A stretch of DNA of 64,000 nt from contig JBGAKH010000001.1 of NCBI GenBank assembly GCA_044224515.1, forward strand, positions 310,001 to 374,000, in the 5' to 3' direction. Origin of the DNA: JBBATK01 sp044224515 (GTDB lineage Bacteria > Bacteroidota > Ignavibacteria > Kapaibacteriales > NICIL-2). Of this stretch, positions 54,509-63,996 are shown piece by piece (position 1 is the first letter of the stretch; the number at the start of each line of letters is the position of its first letter). The translations under genes and the position numbers were made by a program. The notes beneath the pieces were generated by a model. That model worked only from the letters and a program-made list of their open reading frames with translations. It did no database searches and was not told the origin of the DNA.

Positions 54509-55201
54509 CTATTGCGAATGACCTAATGCATAGACGATGATGTTACAGCCCATGCGCAGGGCGACTTGGCGTTTGTCTGCAGAATCTGCGTGGGCATCAG
54601 GGTCAGCCCAACCATCGGAAGGATTCGTTTCATAGGTGTAATAGACACACAAGCGTCCGCCACTAAAAAGGCCGAAGCCTTGAGGCATCTTAGCGTCATG
54701 CTCATGGATCTTGGGAAGTCCATTTGGAAACTGAAAGTGACTGTGATAAATGGGATGCGAGAAAGGCAGCTCTACAAACTGCTGCTCCGGAAAGACTTTC
54801 TTCATTTCACGACGAATGGACGCGTCCAAGCCATAGTCGTCATCGATATAGAGGAATCCACCATTATCGAGATATGCTCGAAGGCGCTTGACTTCGGCAT
54901 CGCTGAAACTGACGTTGCCGTGTCCGGTTATAAACAACAAGGGATATAAGAAAATGTTGTCACTGTTGAGTTCAACGTACTCATACACCGGACTTACATT
55001 GATGTTGGTGTTTTGTCGCACAAAATTTAAAAGATTGACTTCAGCCGAGGGGTCATTATACCAATCACCACCGCCACTATACTTCAGACGGGCAAGTTTG
55101 ATTGCCGAGGCACTGCTTGGCTGAGCAGAAACAGCCATTGGTGGTAGTACCACCAACACTAGAGAGCTCAGCGCAAGAAAGACGAAATATGAAAGGCGCA
55201 T
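54509..55201 (-). CDS. DUF4159 exported protein
   Basis: This 230-residue protein has a signal peptide (FVFLALSSLVLVVLPPMAVSAQ). It also has the DUF4159 pattern KLARLKYSGGGDWYNDP near the mature N-terminus, LLFITGHGNVSFSDAEVKRLRAYLDNGGFLYIDDDYG in the middle (split here only for length), and ALRMGCNIIVYAL at the end. The fold resembles class I glutamine amidotransferase-like domains without an obvious catalytic triad. DUF4159 genes often accompany DUF4175 and Bat-like envelope genes; the function is unknown. It lies 30 bases downstream of rsmG. Confidence 0.9.
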   Translation of the reverse strand: MRLSYFVFLALSSLVLVVLPPMAVSAQPSSASAIKLARLKYSGGGDWYNDPSAEVNLLNFVRQNTNINVSPVYEYVELNSDNIFLYPLLFITGHGNVSFSDAEVKRLRAYLDNGGFLYIDDDYGLDASIRREMKKVFPEQQFVELPFSHPIYHSHFQFPNGLPKIHEHDAKMPQGFGLFSGGRLCVYYTYETNPSDGWADPDAHADSADKRQVALRMGCNIIVYALGHSQ

Positions 55202-55231
55202 GCAAGAATCTGCAATGGTAGAACAAGGTCA

Positions 55232-55897
55232 CTACTTTTGAGAAAACGAAGCAAGGACAATTTTCTTTTCTTGCTCTTCAAACCACTCCAAGCCTCTCAT
55301 CTGTAAAGGGCGTACTTCGATGTTAAGATTAGGAAACTTTTGTTGAGCATGAGCGATTTCCTCGTTCAAATCTCCGCCTTTCAGAAAAGCAAAATGACCT
55401 CCTTTTTTCAGGAGCGCTTTGGTCCAGCCCACCAACTCCTCGAGAGGAGCAACGGCTCGAGCCACTATACAATCGAAAGCCGCCGCATACTGCGGATTAT
55501 TGACGAGTTCCTCCACTCGAGTATTTAGTACCGTGATGCCACGCAAACCCGTGTGATCTGCAAACATGCCGGTTAGCTTAATCTTCTTGGCAATCGAGTC
55601 TGCGCAAACCACTCGAAGATCCTGACGGGCGATTTTCAGCGGCAGTCCGGGAAAACCTCCACCGGTTCCGATGTCCAGCACGCGTGCTTTTTGAGGAAAC
55701 TCAACCTGTGTGAGCAGGCCCAGTGAATGCAATAGATGGCGCTCCCAGATATTGTCTTCATCTTTACGTGAAATGAGATTTACCTTTTCATTCCAATGCA
55801 AAAGATCACGGTGATAGCGCTCAAAGAGGTCAACTTGCTCTTTGTCGAGCACGATACCATTGGCTGAACAGATCGTCCAAAATTCCAGTTTGTCCAC
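55232..55897 (-). CDS. rsmG: 16S rRNA (guanine527-N7)-methyltransferase
   Basis: The 221-residue enzyme has the RsmG pattern: HWNEKVNLISRKDEDNIWERH(L)L near 35, the S-adenosylmethionine site LDIGTGGGFPGLPL near 75, VARAVAPLEELV and the FLKGG motif. It methylates G527 in the 530 loop of 16S rRNA; loss gives low-level streptomycin resistance in other bacteria. The start is GTG at 55897. It is followed by DUF4159 and is divergent from a glycosyltransferase gene. Confidence 0.96.
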   Translation of the reverse strand: MDKLEFWTICSANGIVLDKEQVDLFERYHRDLLHWNEKVNLISRKDEDNIWERHLLHSLGLLTQVEFPQKARVLDIGTGGGFPGLPLKIARQDLRVVCADSIAKKIKLTGMFADHTGLRGITVLNTRVEELVNNPQYAAAFDCIVARAVAPLEELVGWTKALLKKGGHFAFLKGGDLNEEIAHAQQKFPNLNIEVRPLQMRGLEWFEEQEKKIVLASFSQK

Positions 55898-56010
55898 GTC
55901 GGCTGAGTATTTTGTGGTTCAAGTTTATCGCAGTACTACTGCTTCATTCTACGCATGCTTCACATGCCGCAGAACGGCGGTCACAAATTTACGAATCACA
56001 GAGCCAGCAT

Positions 56011-56676
56011 ATGAGTGACTTTGCGAATGCCATGTCCGTCTATCCCAATCGACTACCCTTTTTCTCCATCATTTGTTGCACCTACAATCGCGCTCAGCTA
56101 CTTCCACGGGCTATCAACAGTGTTTTAGCCCAAGACGAACATGACTGGGAGCTCATCATCGTTGATGACGGCAGCAGCGATGACACTGCGGCGATTGTCC
56201 GTTCCTATGCCGAAAACAATTCGTCCATTCGATATCTCTACCACAGTAATCGAGGAGTTGGATCAAGTCGCAACGCAGGTGTGCTGGCGTCGTGCGGATT
56301 GTATGTGACTTTTCTGGATTCGGACGATGAGTACTTGGCGGAGCACTTAGCGATGCGAAAGCAAGCATGTGTACAAAACCCAGAGATTCCTTTCATACAC
56401 GGTGGCATAGAAGTGATTGGAGATCCGACGGTTCCGGATAAGAACGACACATCCAAACGTATTCATCTGGAGGACTGCGCCGTCGGCGGGACATTTGTTA
56501 TTCGTCGAGAACTAGTGCTTGCCATGGGTGGTTTTGCACATCTTCGATACGCTGACGATTCAGAGTTCTACGAGCGTGCAGACGGTATGTCCGTTCCTAT
56601 AGCAAGAATAGATGCGGCAACCTACCGTTACTATCGAGACACACCGGATTCACTCTGTAACACCACAGGAGTTTGA
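56011..56676 (+). CDS. Family 2 glycosyltransferase
   Basis: Read from the ATG at 56011 the protein has 221 residues and is a compact soluble GT-A enzyme: FSIICCTYNRAQLLPRAINSVL, the nucleotide-sugar motif IIVDDGSSDDT, NRGVGSSRNAGV, and the metal-binding FLDSDDEY. The C-terminal part (DDSEFYERADG) holds the probable catalytic acid region. It probably adds a sugar to a surface glycan or glycoprotein; T9SS cargo in some Bacteroidota is glycosylated, so such a role is possible but unproven. The frame continues upstream to a TTG at 55912, which is less likely. Confidence 0.88.
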   Translation: MSDFANAMSVYPNRLPFFSIICCTYNRAQLLPRAINSVLAQDEHDWELIIVDDGSSDDTAAIVRSYAENNSSIRYLYHSNRGVGSSRNAGVLASCGLYVTFLDSDDEYLAEHLAMRKQACVQNPEIPFIHGGIEVIGDPTVPDKNDTSKRIHLEDCAVGGTFVIRRELVLAMGGFAHLRYADDSEFYERADGMSVPIARIDAATYRYYRDTPDSLCNTTGV

Positions 56677-56759
56677 AAAACGAAATATGGTTTTCTACCT
56701 GTGTAAAAACACTAAACACAACCTAAGAACTCTGTCATCTGCTATTCACAACTCTGTGC

Positions 56760-56767
56760 TAACTTTG
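56760..56767 (+). promoter_or_regulatory. Candidate -7 element upstream of the malic enzyme
   Basis: TAACTTTG matches the TAnnTTTG -7 consensus and lies 53 bases before the ATG at 56820. No good TTG is found about 20 bases upstream, so support is partial. Confidence 0.3.
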
Positions 56768-56819
56768 TAACTGGATTTTCGTGTGTAAGACTGATAGCGA
56801 CTAGCGTTGACATTCCAGT

Positions 56820-58175
56820 ATGGCTGAACACAGCAGTACCCCTTCGATCCGCCCTCATTTCCCTGATAATGACGTAGTTTTTATTATTAAGAATCCTCAC
56901 CGTCCGGGTATGCTCGGACGACTCTGCACGATTATCGGCGAGGAAGGTGGCCTCATTGGCGACATGAGAACGCTGTTTATCGGTCATGACCACGTCCTTC
57001 GCGAAATCGTGGTTTCGGTCTTCGACAGCATGCACCTCGGCGCAATCGAACGAGCCATCAAAGAACGCACGCAAGCTGAGGTCGTTGAGATCAAAGATGT
57101 CGTGTTTGAGCACCACCGCGGTGGGAAGATTCGTGTATCACGCACTCGTAATGTTACCGGTGTCGCAGAGTTACGCTATGTGTACACACCCGGTGTCGCA
57201 CGCGTTTGTAAAGCGATTCAGCAGAATCCTTCCATGCTCTATGACTACACGAGTGTCGGGAACTCCATTGGCATTTTTACCAACGGAACTCGGGTTTTGG
57301 GTTTAGGTGACATTGGCGCAGCGGCCGCAATGCCGGTCATGGAAGGAAAGTCGATGCTCTACGATCAGTTTGTGGGTCTGAGCGCAATGCCAATCTTGAT
57401 AGACACCAAAGATCCGGAAGAATTCATTCGCATTGTTGAACGGATCTCAGTTGGCTTTGCCGGTATACACTTGGAAGACATTTCTACTCCCGACTGCTTC
57501 TACATTGAGGATGAATTGATTCGTCGCCTTGACAAACCCGTCATGCACGATGATCAGCATGGAACGGCAACAGTTCTATTGGCAGCGGTCCTTAATGCGT
57601 TGAAAAAGGTTCAGCGTTACGGCGACAAAACTCTGATCTTCGCGCAACTTGGTCTTGGGGCTGCCGGAAGTGCCATTGCTCGACTTCTGATTGACTACGG
57701 TTTCAACGTCGTCGCTTTTGATCCGAACGAGTCTTCTCACGCCCGCGTGGTTGATGCCGGTGTGCGTATGGTCAGTTTCGACGAAGCAATGGAAGCAGAC
57801 GTGGTCATTTCAACGACCGGTCGTGTCGGTTTGATCACCAAGGAGATGATCAAACCCGGACAGATCATTTTCGCGCTTTCAAATCCGGTTCCGGAGATAA
57901 GTGCCGAGGACGCGCTGGACGCAGGGGCGGCATTTGCAGCTGACGGCAAGAGCGTAAACAACGCACTCGCATACCCGGGTTTGTTTCGCGCTGCCATTGA
58001 AGTGCGGGCAGAAAAAATTACGAGCGATATGAAGATCGCGGCTGCAACAGCCATAGCGGAACTAGCTGCTCCGGATGAGCTGGTACCAAGTCCTTTTAAC
58101 GCCGAGGTGCACCGTAACGTAACCGATAGAGTGAAAGCACTCTTCGAGAATCACCTACCTGCCGAGTCCGTTTAA
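56820..58175 (+). CDS. NAD-dependent malic enzyme with N-terminal ACT domain
   Basis: The 451-residue protein begins with an ACT-like domain (about 18-95; DVVFIIKNPHRPGMLGRLCTII). It is followed by the malic enzyme N-domain (RYVYTPGVARVC, GLGDIGAAAAMPVMEGKSMLYDQF with the catalytic Lys, and metal residues in IHLEDISTPDCF and MHDDQHGTA) and the NAD-binding domain (LGLGAAGSAIARLL). It decarboxylates malate to pyruvate. The ACT domain suggests allosteric control by a small ligand, possibly an amino acid. The phosphotransacetylase-like tail found in MaeB is absent. A very strong terminator follows. Confidence 0.93.
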   Translation: MAEHSSTPSIRPHFPDNDVVFIIKNPHRPGMLGRLCTIIGEEGGLIGDMRTLFIGHDHVLREIVVSVFDSMHLGAIERAIKERTQAEVVEIKDVVFEHHRGGKIRVSRTRNVTGVAELRYVYTPGVARVCKAIQQNPSMLYDYTSVGNSIGIFTNGTRVLGLGDIGAAAAMPVMEGKSMLYDQFVGLSAMPILIDTKDPEEFIRIVERISVGFAGIHLEDISTPDCFYIEDELIRRLDKPVMHDDQHGTATVLLAAVLNALKKVQRYGDKTLIFAQLGLGAAGSAIARLLIDYGFNVVAFDPNESSHARVVDAGVRMVSFDEAMEADVVISTTGRVGLITKEMIKPGQIIFALSNPVPEISAEDALDAGAAFAADGKSVNNALAYPGLFRAAIEVRAEKITSDMKIAAATAIAELAAPDELVPSPFNAEVHRNVTDRVKALFENHLPAESV

Positions 58176-58205
58176 CGAATTCTAAGTCTCGTTCAAAACC
58201 TCTGT

Positions 58206-58246
58206 AAACAACAAAGGCAAGCGCTGTGCGCTTGCCTTTGTTGTTT
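58206..58246. terminator. Perfect 19-base bidirectional terminator
   Basis: Bases 58206-58224 are the exact reverse complement of 58228-58246, with a TGT loop. The arms start with AAACAACAAAG, so each strand ends in a T-rich run. It lies between the convergent malic enzyme and metalloprotease genes and can serve both. Confidence 0.9.
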
Positions 58247-58272
58247 GTGAACTTTGTGATTGCGATCTCTGT

Positions 58273-60729
58273 TTATGAGCGCTTTGGGTTCAGTCCGTCT
58301 TCGATGACATGGACCAAGTCCTTAAAATGAGCGCGCGTCAAAACGTCGGTCGATCCCGCTTTCTGAAGCTTTGCCTTGAGTCCTTCGAGTTGGGCGCGAA
58401 CCAAAGCACGTACATCTGTTTTATAGACATTTGGTGCTATCAATGCACCGAGATGAGCCGGCATGCCGGGAGGGGTTGGAGCCGGTGGACTTAACTTCGT
58501 AACAAGGTTCTGTACATAACTCCGTTGCAAGTTTCGCCGATACAGATCCGGCTGTGCACTTTTCTGCATGACTTCTTCGAACAGACCTTTCTCAAGGTCG
58601 TTGAAGAGTTCGACGACGCTGTAGTTGGAAGGATCAGCCGCATTGTACTCAAGCAAACGAAGAAGTTTGTCACCTCGCAGCAAACTATTGAGTAATCCCT
58701 CCTGCGTGCGCATAAGACGTTCGGTAGAGCCACTGGATTCAAAGCGACGAAGTAGGTCTTGATTCAAAAACATTGTAGGGAGATGAAAGGCAAAACTGTG
58801 TACAAACTCAACACATCGCTGTTGTTTGTCTTTGGGTACCATGGAATACACACGACCTACTTGCCCGGCGTTTTTGTAGACTCCGACCACTCCGCCCACA
58901 TTTTCTACAACATGCCCAACTTCATTTCGCCATTGATGTAAAACTTCGTTATACAGTTCTTCCAATAAATCATAGTCTTTACCTTTCTCCGTGCTTGCAT
59001 CCAGAAGGTAGGTCATTGCCCTTTCAAGATTCTTAATGCCGTAAGTGCTAGCTTTTACTGCGTCATCACCCAGGTCTTCCATTTGCGAACTGGGGTCTTC
59101 TGTCACCCACTGTTGTTGACCATAGCGCAGCATTGGATTTGTGTCTTGTGCTAAAATCCAGCTGTTCAGGGAATCCGTCTCGTCGTCACACTTCTTGATA
59201 TTGGGCAGGACTCTGTAACCCCAGTGCACAGCGAAGTCATCATACGGTCCAACTTTAGGCATCAACGCGGCTCCGTCTCCGGGCTGTGCCACATAGTTGT
59301 ATCGCGCGTAGTCCATAATACTCGGAGCAGTACCATACTTCTTGGTAAAGCTTGGCGAACGCAGAGAGTCCACCGGGTAGGAGCTTGAAGCTTTCATGTT
59401 ATGCGGAAAGCCAATGGTATGTCCGAACTCATGCGCAGCCACCGTAGAGATAAGCTCACCCATTAAGCTATCCGGAAAGGGAACTTTATGCGAACGAGGG
59501 TCAGCAATGCCCTGAGTAAAGTACCAACCGGTCTGCAAATTCATAACGTTGTGGAACCAACCGATATCACTTTCGATAATCTCACCGCTACGCGGATCGT
59601 GCACCTGCGGACCATATGCGTTTTCGATGGGAGAGGGAAAGTATCGGATGACGGAATAGCGAGCATCCTCCGGACAAAATTCCGGATCCTGCGTTGAATC
59701 GGGTGGATTCAGTACTCGAACGGCATTTTTAAAACCTGCTTTTTCAAAGGCAGAATTCCAGCTTTCAATTCCCTTCTTCAGCCATGGACGCCACTTCTCC
59801 GGGGTTGCGGGATCGATGTAATAGGTGATTGGCTTGATCGGCTCAACTAGCTCACCACGGAAGTATGCTGCGGAATCTTTGGGTTCCAATCGCCACCGCG
59901 TGATATAACCACGCTTCTCCGCTCGTTGTACGTCGAGTCCATAATCTGTCTTGTATGTCGAGAAGAAGCCAACGCGCCAGTCTGTCAAACGCGGTGTCAT
60001 GGGTTTTGTCGGCAACTCAACCATGCTATGGTGCATAGTCATACTGATTGTACGAGAGCTAGGGTTTTGTGGTGCGGCATCGGCTGCGAAGGTCAGTACG
60101 TTTTCTACTTCAATGTTCGTAGGATAGCTGTGAACGTAATCGATATAACTTCTGTCAGCGGATAGAGACGACATCTTGTACTGATCACGCTGAGATTTTG
60201 GCGGAGTCAGGATACCGATGTCTGTACTGAACAACGGACTGACGTCAATGACAACCGCCGATGAGTCCTTTGACAAACATTGGATGGGAAACGACGCAAT
60301 GATCTCTTCGAAATTCGCCGCATGTACAGCTTTTGCTATGGGAAGTGAATCGGCTGCAACATTCACGTAGGACACCGCGCGCAGTAGTACTCGATCGAAC
60401 TTACGCTCCCATCGAACAAGCTCTGTATTGGATTCTTCTCCTCCGTATCCAATCTGCGGTGTCTTAGCGACACGCGTCACAAGGAGCATTTCACGTCCAA
60501 GTTTCAACTTTGGAATTTCATACAGTACTTTGTCATCATAACGATAGACGATAAACAATCCGCTGTCGACCTTCACATCTGATGGAATAACTTCTGTCCA
60601 ACTTTTTATAAGGTTTCGCTTAATGCTTGCAGGGCTTCCTGCTTTTTGATCGGATGGTCCACCGCTTTGTGCAAACGCGCACACTACACACAGCATCATC
60701 AGAATGCTGCTCATGCCCCAGTGCTTCAT
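58273..60729 (-). CDS. Exported zinc-dependent metalloprotease (DUF5117/DUF4953 type)
   Basis: The 818-residue protein has a signal peptide (MSSILMMLCVVCAFAQ). A long N-terminal region covers the DUF5117/5118 domains seen in this protease family (about 40-300; RWRLEPKDSAAYFRGELVEPI near the end). The catalytic domain has HEFGHTIGFPH near residue 433, with three zinc ligands, and MDYARYNY as the Met-turn. The C-terminal helical domain is about 280 residues. These proteases are common in Bacteroidota and act in the periplasm or outside the cell; substrates are unknown. It shares a bidirectional terminator with the malic enzyme gene. Confidence 0.9.
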   Translation of the reverse strand: MKHWGMSSILMMLCVVCAFAQSGGPSDQKAGSPASIKRNLIKSWTEVIPSDVKVDSGLFIVYRYDDKVLYEIPKLKLGREMLLVTRVAKTPQIGYGGEESNTELVRWERKFDRVLLRAVSYVNVAADSLPIAKAVHAANFEEIIASFPIQCLSKDSSAVVIDVSPLFSTDIGILTPPKSQRDQYKMSSLSADRSYIDYVHSYPTNIEVENVLTFAADAAPQNPSSRTISMTMHHSMVELPTKPMTPRLTDWRVGFFSTYKTDYGLDVQRAEKRGYITRWRLEPKDSAAYFRGELVEPIKPITYYIDPATPEKWRPWLKKGIESWNSAFEKAGFKNAVRVLNPPDSTQDPEFCPEDARYSVIRYFPSPIENAYGPQVHDPRSGEIIESDIGWFHNVMNLQTGWYFTQGIADPRSHKVPFPDSLMGELISTVAAHEFGHTIGFPHNMKASSSYPVDSLRSPSFTKKYGTAPSIMDYARYNYVAQPGDGAALMPKVGPYDDFAVHWGYRVLPNIKKCDDETDSLNSWILAQDTNPMLRYGQQQWVTEDPSSQMEDLGDDAVKASTYGIKNLERAMTYLLDASTEKGKDYDLLEELYNEVLHQWRNEVGHVVENVGGVVGVYKNAGQVGRVYSMVPKDKQQRCVEFVHSFAFHLPTMFLNQDLLRRFESSGSTERLMRTQEGLLNSLLRGDKLLRLLEYNAADPSNYSVVELFNDLEKGLFEEVMQKSAQPDLYRRNLQRSYVQNLVTKLSPPAPTPPGMPAHLGALIAPNVYKTDVRALVRAQLEGLKAKLQKAGSTDVLTRAHFKDLVHVIEDGLNPKRS

Positions 60730-60891
60730 AGTAAATGGATTGAAATGAGGAGAATTGCCGTTGCAAAATACACAGAGCTCATCATGTGACTAATCGGACA
60801 ATCGCTGGCTTTTGTCAAAGAAAGGTTAAAAGCCTGCGTTCTACGCTGTCAAGAAGAAACTGAAACAAACGCTCTTGAGCGGAGTGTGATT

Positions 60892-60930
60892 AAAAAAAAA
60901 CAGCGCCTCGTGAGGGAGTACGAGGCGCTG
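60892..60930 (-). terminator. Intrinsic terminator of ftsAZ
   Basis: CAGCGCCTCGT (60901-60911) pairs with ACGAGGCGCTG (60920-60930). On the minus strand nine T follow (60900-60892). It lies 153 bases after the ftsZ stop, leaving an unusually long 3' leader-free tail. The remaining bases of the 354-base gap (60730-61083) show no other feature. Confidence 0.88.
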
Positions 60931-61083
60931 TCTTGGTTGTGGAGCTTGTGGAGGGAACCACGAAATCTCAGGGACGTATAAGGGTAGGATTAGGATAGAT
61001 TATGCTCCACACCAAGCGAAGAAAACAGGGCATCCTTGCCGGTAAACAGTACATCCATGTTGAATACACTTTTCACCAAACAG

Positions 61084-62637
61084 TTAGTCCATTATTTTTC
61101 TTAAGAATGCCGGTTTTTCCAATGGTGCTCGCTCACGAGTCTCCGTCTCAGCAGCAGTGCTAGGACTTAGCGGAACTGAACCATGTCGGCGTGTAAATGC
61201 CGGCGCATCATACTTTGAAGATTCACTATGTCCAACCGGAGCCGCCTGGGGAATTGCCCGTTGAGCTGCATGTTGTACAGGTTGATAGTGAGCCTGTGAG
61301 TGCTGCTGTTGCGGCACATGTTGTGATGTCGGTTGCGACATCACGACTGAATTCTGTTGATAGCTGTTTTGTGCTGCATGTTGATGCATAGTCGGCCCTG
61401 CTTGTTGCGGCGGCGCAGCCGGCGCATGAGCAATAATGGCAGGATGACTGTGAGCGACCGGTTGGGCTTGCTGTGCTTGTTGTTGCGAAACCGCGTTGGA
61501 GAACTGAGCCGGCATGTGGATCGACCCACCATTTGCGGCGATCTTCTGCTCCACTTGCATGGTCACATGAGCTGCAACATGCTGGTGTTCGACCACAGCT
61601 TGACGCTGTGTGTTTTGAACAGTCTCGGTCTCGTGAACATAGCCACTTTGAGCAGCCTCTTGGAATCCGGTTGCAACAACCGTAACCATGATTTGATCGC
61701 CGAGGTCTTCATTGAAGACAACGCCGAAAATGAGATTCGCTTGATCGCCTGCTGCTTCTTCGATGGTCTGTACGGCATCGCCGATTTCAACCATGCTAAC
61801 ATCTGAGGTTGCAGTAATGTTGATCAACACTCCCTCTGCGCCATGGATAGAAACTCCGTCGAGCAGCGGTGATTGGATTGCATTGAGTGCGGCATCCTTC
61901 GCGCGATTCTCACCGCGAGCGATACCGATACCCATAAGTGCATCTCCCTTGTTTTTCATGATGGTACGAACATCAGCGAAGTCTACGTTCACCATACCGT
62001 TTCCGCTGATAATGTCCGCAATACCTTTGGTAGCATTATACAAGACATCATCAACTTTTTGAAAGGCTTGCACGAATGAGGTGTTTTTATCGATGATCCC
62101 CATAAGTTTTTGATTGGGAATAACAATCAACGCGTCAACGTGACGACGTAACTCGTTGATTCCCATTTCTGCAGAATATGCTCGCTTTTTTGCTTCCCAG
62201 CCGAATGGTTTGGTTACGATACCGACAACAAGACAGTCCAATTCGCGACCGATGCGAGCGATAACCGGAGCTCCCCCGGTACCTGTTCCGCCACCCATAC
62301 CTGCGGTGACGAACATCATGTCGCTATGCTGAAGTGCTTCGCGAATATCATCGATGCTCTCTTCCACTGCGAGCTGTCCGATCGTTGGGTCAGCTCCAGC
62401 CCCAAGTCCGCGAGTTAACTCACGTCCAATTTGGACCTTTGTTGCGGCCAAGTTTGCCGCCAGCGCTTGGGCATCTGTATTTGCTGCAATGAAGTCAACG
62501 CCGCTGAGACCGCGTTTGATCATGCTATTAATTGCATTGCCGCCGCCGCCACCGACACCGATTACGCGAATGCGTGCTCCCTCCGGTGTTGGCTCAGCCA
62601 GCTCAATGGCAAATTGTGAGAGCGTGGACTTAGACAT
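61084..62637 (-). CDS. ftsZ: Cell division GTPase FtsZ with long Gln/His-rich linker
   Basis: The 517-residue protein has the tubulin-like GTPase domain (about 20-330) with VIGVGGGGGNAINSM, the tubulin signature GGGTGTGGAP at 115-124 and the T7-loop NVDFADVRTIM. Residues about 340-490 form a low-complexity linker rich in Gln, His, Ala and Pro. The extreme C-terminus (KPAFLRKIMD) is the conserved peptide that binds FtsA. It builds the division ring at midcell. AGAGGGG five bases before the ATG fixes the start. It follows ftsA after 30 bases. The linker is longer than in most model species. Confidence 0.98.
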   Translation of the reverse strand: MSKSTLSQFAIELAEPTPEGARIRVIGVGGGGGNAINSMIKRGLSGVDFIAANTDAQALAANLAATKVQIGRELTRGLGAGADPTIGQLAVEESIDDIREALQHSDMMFVTAGMGGGTGTGGAPVIARIGRELDCLVVGIVTKPFGWEAKKRAYSAEMGINELRRHVDALIVIPNQKLMGIIDKNTSFVQAFQKVDDVLYNATKGIADIISGNGMVNVDFADVRTIMKNKGDALMGIGIARGENRAKDAALNAIQSPLLDGVSIHGAEGVLINITATSDVSMVEIGDAVQTIEEAAGDQANLIFGVVFNEDLGDQIMVTVVATGFQEAAQSGYVHETETVQNTQRQAVVEHQHVAAHVTMQVEQKIAANGGSIHMPAQFSNAVSQQQAQQAQPVAHSHPAIIAHAPAAPPQQAGPTMHQHAAQNSYQQNSVVMSQPTSQHVPQQQHSQAHYQPVQHAAQRAIPQAAPVGHSESSKYDAPAFTRRHGSVPLSPSTAAETETRERAPLEKPAFLRKIMD

Positions 62638-62667
62638 AGTACCCCTCTGATGAGAAATGAATCTTTG

Positions 62668-63996
62668 TTACAATTGTTCGAAAAAGCCTTTGACTTTCGT
62701 CATAAAGTTTTTGTACCCAACTACGTGTCGCGCAGGACCACCACTGGGCGTTTGAATATCGTGTAAAGGAGCTTCTTTCGAGCTGAAGCTCATCGTATTC
62801 AAAGCATAAAGCACCAAGCCAACAGCCGTAGCATACATTGGAGATTGAACTTCGGGTGCTAGACCACCTTGAATAACTCCTGTCGGAATTCCGGTCTTCA
62901 CCGGGATGCCAAACACTTGTTCGGCAAGCTCAGCTGCTCCACGCATTTGAGCACATCCACCGGTGATAACGATTCCTGCAGAGAGGTTTCGTGCGAATCC
63001 GCTTCGCTTTATCTCAGCGAAGGCGAACTCAAAGATCTCTTCCATGCGAGGTTGTATGATCTGACAGAGCAAGCTCTTCGTGGCTTCCATGGGTTTGCGT
63101 CCATTGATGCCGGCTATCATAAACATCTCATCTCGCATGATGCTTTCTTGCAGAGCGTGGCCGTACGACAGTTTGATAGACTCTGCATGCGTTTGAATGA
63201 TGCCCAGCCCTTTACGGATGTCGTCCGTTACTTTGTTCCCTGCTATGCCAAACATTGCCGTGTGACGTATCACGCCTTCCTCAAAAATTGCAATGTCGGT
63301 TGTGCCACCACCAATATCGATGATCGCAACGCCTACTTCTTTCTCTGCTTGGTCTAACACCGCGTGGCTTGAGGCAATTGGCTCCAAAACGAGTTCGCTG
63401 ACTCGAAGGCCTGCACGTTCAACGCAGCGATAGATGTTTTGAATGGCGGTAACCAAACCGGTTACGACATGCACATTGGCTTCCATGCGCACACCACTCA
63501 TACCGACAGGATCGGTCACGCCGTCTTGTCCGTCGATAATAAAGTCTTGAGGAAACATGTGCAGAATGCGTCGGTCCGATGGGATCGCAATATTGCGAGC
63601 ATCTTCGACCAAGCGGCTGACGTCTGCCTTCGTGATTTCTGAGCTGGTATTGGAAATCGCAACGATGTTGCGCGTTTGGAAGGATTCAATGTGATCACCG
63701 GCTATACCAACGACCACTTCATCGATTGCTACACCGGAAGACATCTCGGCACGCTCAACAGCAAGCTCGATAGAACGAACGGTCTTCTCGATATTCACTA
63801 CCACTCCACGACTCAATCCACTACTCTCGGCCATGCCCACACCGAGAATGTTCACGGTGTTTTGGTCGTGATCCGGTGCGGCAACGATGACACACACTTT
63901 GGTTGTGCCAATATCGAGTCCGACAATGATATCTCTACGCGAGTCGTCGTCGATACTCTGCGATCGATCGAGCGATGCGTTGCGTGAAGCAATCAT
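62668..63996 (-). CDS. ftsA: Cell division protein FtsA
   Basis: This 442-residue actin-like protein has IIVGLDIGTTKVCVIVA near 23 (phosphate 1), the 1C domain typical of FtsA (GVRMEANVHVVTG), IDIGGGTTDIAIF (phosphate 2) and GIVITGGCAQMRGAAEL (adenosine motif). The C-terminal amphipathic helix (MTKVKGFFEQL) is the membrane anchor that tethers FtsZ. The ATG at 63996 is four bases from the window edge and begins a 21-residue charged leader. A start further upstream cannot be excluded. The gene is co-transcribed with ftsZ. Confidence 0.96.
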   Translation of the reverse strand: MIASRNASLDRSQSIDDDSRRDIIVGLDIGTTKVCVIVAAPDHDQNTVNILGVGMAESSGLSRGVVVNIEKTVRSIELAVERAEMSSGVAIDEVVVGIAGDHIESFQTRNIVAISNTSSEITKADVSRLVEDARNIAIPSDRRILHMFPQDFIIDGQDGVTDPVGMSGVRMEANVHVVTGLVTAIQNIYRCVERAGLRVSELVLEPIASSHAVLDQAEKEVGVAIIDIGGGTTDIAIFEEGVIRHTAMFGIAGNKVTDDIRKGLGIIQTHAESIKLSYGHALQESIMRDEMFMIAGINGRKPMEATKSLLCQIIQPRMEEIFEFAFAEIKRSGFARNLSAGIVITGGCAQMRGAAELAEQVFGIPVKTGIPTGVIQGGLAPEVQSPMYATAVGLVLYALNTMSFSSKEAPLHDIQTPSGGPARHVVGYKNFMTKVKGFFEQL

